Source of the DNA: Metridium senile | Taxonomy: Eukaryota; Cnidaria; Anthozoa; Actiniaria; Metridiidae | NCBI GenBank assembly: GCA_949775045.1 | Contig: OX459097.1 | Location: 10,899,619 to 10,963,618 of the forward strand | Length of the DNA: 64,000 nt | Direction of reading: 5' to 3' | Shown here: piece after piece, positions 63,601-64,000 of the stretch | Position numbering within the stretch: position 1 is the stretch's first letter | Layout of the letters: each line of letters begins with the position of its first letter | Program-made: the position numbers and the translations under genes | The notes under the pieces: generated by a model | What the model was told of the DNA's origin: nothing | What the model saw: only the letters and a program-made list of their open reading frames with translations | Database searches by the model: none

Positions 63601-63996
63601 GAAATAATAATAATAATAATTTAATGTGTTTATATGGCGCATTTCTAGTCTCAATAGGGCAATTAGTCAACAAATCTATCAGATCTGACCAGCCAAACAA
63701 TCCATGTATTCTTTGTGGCCGCAACTCATACCCAATTCCCTTCTCTTATTGCAATTGGTAAAGTGTTGTCAATGAAACATTAGTCTAAAAACATTAAAAG
63801 ATGAAATGTAAAATGTTAGCTTGTTTTTATCAGGATGGATTCGTTTGTGCTGGCTGAGACCTTCAAGTATCTTTATCTCTTGTTCTCTGAAAAACAAGAA
63901 CATGCTCTGCCAATGAGTGACTTCATCTTTACTACAGAGGCTCATCTCTTGCCACTTAGTCTGTCTACTGTACCAACAAACAAGACAGCTTATCAG
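50016..63996 (+). CDS. EDEM3: EDEM3 orthologue, 14 exons, 3' end beyond window
   Basis: ER-lumen alpha-1,2-mannosidase (GH47) that trims misfolded glycoproteins for ER-associated degradation. Exons: 50016-50125, 50215-50260, 50984-51084, 54003-54042, 54795-54907, 55817-55970, 56963-57097, 57677-57782, 58723-58820, 59458-59583, 59846-59929, 60380-60463, 61659-61783, 63834-63996. All phases agree (495 codons). Residues 1-27 are a signal peptide. EDEM3 rather than EDEM1/2 is indicated by [28 protein letters not shown] and [13 protein letters not shown]47 acids are present: Glu130 (VFETNIR), Asp277 ([10 protein letters not shown]), Glu389 (LRPELVES) and the calcium-site Thr475 (FTTEAH). The protease-associated domain and ER retention signal of human EDEM3 lie past the edge; GT at 63997 is taken as the next donor. 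Exons 4 (40 bases) and 2 (46 bases) are very short. Confidence 0.95.
51174..52940. mobile_element. 1.77-kb DNA transposon relic in EDEM3 intron 3
   Basis: Inverted ends GAGTTGAGGTT, then CGTAAATATGTTTTTGGCCC and GTGCAAGTATCACCAAAAATA, flanked by TA. Inside are degenerate coding traces of a THAP-type zinc finger (51514-51690). Two other short frames (51304-51594 minus, 52135-52428 plus) show no domain I recognise. Confidence 0.85.
51514..51815 (+). pseudogene. Broken THAP-domain coding sequence
   Basis: One frame begins [17 protein letters not shown] followed by SLYKLPKN, the first half of a C2CH THAP finger, and stops at 51616. A shifted frame continues with [10 protein letters not shown], the typical C-terminal half, in which the zinc-binding His of CSxHF is Asn. 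THAP domains occur in P-element-like transposases and host proteins. The frameshift and lost His mark it as dead. Confidence 0.6.
52956..53106. mobile_element. Short MITE with perfect 19-base ends
   Basis: AGAATAACTTTATAGGGCA and exact inverse; an inner palindrome TTTAGC(C/...)-GGCTAAA. It lies 15 bases from the THAP element. Confidence 0.8.
53391..53527. mobile_element. hAT-like MITE, 137 bases
   Basis: CAGGGGCGGATTTAGG and inverse CCTAGATCTGCCCCTG, related to the ends of the element at 48216. Confidence 0.7.
54096..54720. repeat. ATC array with about 75- to 90-base duplications
   Basis: GATGTAGTCAGTCATTTTCA followed by ATC repeats occurs four times (54096-54320), then ATTATTTTCTTCATC units to 54690. 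In EDEM3 intron 4. Confidence 0.9.
54923..55180. mobile_element. MITE with ACACCTATTTCAATTAACG ends
   Basis: Inverted repeats of about 65 bases, nearly perfect, TA flanks. It begins 16 bases after the EDEM3 exon 5 donor. Confidence 0.85.
55569..55783. mobile_element. 215-base palindromic MITE
   Basis: AGTCCCCTTTACAGTTCCCT and inverse; stem includes CCAGGCCTTTGCAT and AACGTTGAGCTT. It ends 34 bases before EDEM3 exon 6. Confidence 0.85.
56130..56690. repeat. CAT/CAC array with a 180-base tandem duplication
   Basis: CATCAGCATCACCACACTCA with all following variants recurs at 56153 and 56323, over 95% alike. Poly-Ser/Thr/His/Ile frames are artefacts. Confidence 0.9.
56739..56929. mobile_element. 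191-base palindromic MITE
   Basis: CAGGTTCCCATTTAAATCTG and inverse; the inner stem is GTGTGCT-AACACACAGATCAACC/inverse. It ends 33 bases before EDEM3 exon 7. Confidence 0.85.
57224..57370. mobile_element. Near-perfect palindromic MITE (AATAGCTGTTATTACAG)
   Basis: About 66-base arms over 90% identical, GCATATAACTG and CGAGGCTTTCGGGC. Older relatives lie at 32711 and 34800. Confidence 0.85.
57410..57575. mobile_element. Fragment of the CAGTGCG MITE family
   Basis: Inverse of the inner and one end part of the element at 42100-42429 (GATCAAGATTGAATAAGAAAC, GGGTGGCCCCAGTTGAAGTA). Confidence 0.7.
57812..58001. mobile_element. 190-base palindromic MITE
   Basis: TTACTGCGGTTTTC and inverse; inner stem GTTTTTAGCTGCCGTCAATC/GATTGACGGCAGCTAAAAAC. 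Confidence 0.85.
58095..58270. repeat. Relic of a common TTTATATAGC...AAAGTGCTTTACA repeat
   Basis: AATAATAATAAAG then CATTTATATAGCTCTTAA and CAAAGTGCTTTACAAT. This 3'-tail type is widespread in invertebrate genomes. A second trace is at 63606-63700. Confidence 0.5.
58890..59390. repeat. GAT-rich minisatellite, units of 106-136 bases
   Basis: GGTGATGAAAATATTCAATG followed by ATTATGATG occurs at about 59050, 59174 and 59309; frames restart at each unit. In EDEM3 intron 9, ending about 70 bases before exon 10. Confidence 0.9.
60483..60890. repeat. TTCATCCATTCAT array
   Basis: Units of 12-44 bases such as TCTTTTCATCCATTTGTTCG, beginning 20 bases after the EDEM3 exon 12 donor. Confidence 0.85.
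60975..61310. repeat. TTCATTCATTTG array
   Basis: Twelve-base unit GTTCATTCATTT with TTTTTTCATTCA variants. Confidence 0.85.
61367..61614. mobile_element. 248-base MITE with CTGTGCGACTCGCC ends
   Basis: TA flanks, ends CTGTGCGACTCGCCGTACCG and inverse; arms also share TCAAAATAAT and TCAATCG-type stretches. It ends 44 bases before EDEM3 exon 13. Confidence 0.8.
62044..63610 (+). mobile_element. Gag-bearing element flanked by inverted repeats, in EDEM3 intron 13
   Basis: Left arm TATTTCACTATGACGTCACA and CAGTGGGGGACAGATTC (62045-62122); right arm carries the inverse (63558-63606), with a deletion of about 30 bases between the two blocks. Between them lies the gag-like sequence at 62382-63300. 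Inverted terminal repeats plus gag but no visible polymerase would fit a truncated DIRS-type retroelement, or a DNA element that captured a gag. Confidence 0.6.
62382..63300 (+). pseudogene. Frameshifted retrotransposon gag-like gene
   Basis: The main frame, 62600 to 63142 and open upstream from about 62410, encodes an acidic then Lys/Arg-rich coiled segment and a conserved block containing GNKKQFEFN and HGWDTVNQY, of a type I know from capsid-like ORFs next to tyrosine-recombinase retroelements. A CCHC zinc knuckle (C-x2-C-x4-H-x4-C, 63229-63270) lies in another frame, ending at the stop at 63298-63300. A short Arg/Ser-rich start frame is at 62382-62525. At least one shift near 63045 separates the parts. 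No reverse transcriptase or recombinase is visible. Confidence 0.65.
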
Positions 63997-64000
63997 GTAT

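Overview
This is eukaryotic, animal nuclear DNA: split genes with consensus GT-AG introns, AT-rich non-coding sequence, very many microsatellites and small palindromic transposons, and no bacterial operon structure. The species cannot be named from the window. The gene content (CEP350 and EDEM3 orthologues, Methuselah/secretin-like receptors) and repeat style suggest a marine invertebrate, but this is only an inference.

Layout. (1) 37,488 down to 175, minus strand: a CEP350 (centrosome-associated protein 350) orthologue. I could trace 34 coding exons whose splice phases all agree, about 1,921 codons, plus a likely spliced 5' leader. The gene runs off the left edge, so the C-terminal CAP-Gly part is outside the window. 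(2) 38,776-41,021 and 44,291-47,026, plus strand: a tandem pair of class B-type seven-transmembrane receptors with no GPS cleavage motif. Their membrane halves are almost identical and their ectodomains are unrelated or very diverged. The first copy carries a one-base frameshift. (3) 50,016 to the right edge, plus strand: an EDEM3 orthologue (ER-degradation-enhancing alpha-mannosidase-like 3). Fourteen exons (495 codons) cover the signal peptide and nearly all of the GH47 domain. The protease-associated domain and C-terminus are off the edge. CEP350 acts at centrosomes, EDEM3 in glycoprotein quality control in the ER, and the receptors at the cell surface; I see no shared pathway. CEP350 and EDEM3 both map to human 1q25, so their proximity here may be conserved linkage.

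The rest is repeats. CEP350 introns hold tri-, tetra- and pentanucleotide arrays and minisatellites, and at least four exons have edge segments (with splice sites) copied in tandem into the neighbouring intron. The introns and intergenic spacers hold about 25 short inverted-repeat elements (TA, TTAA or longer target duplications), two LINE 3' ends, a degenerate THAP-domain transposon inside EDEM3 intron 3, and a frameshifted gag-like element flanked by inverted repeats inside EDEM3 intron 13. I found no rRNA, tRNA or CRISPR array, and nothing I would call a wholly new system. The best leads are the exon-edge duplications, the mosaic receptor pair and the two captured transposon relics.
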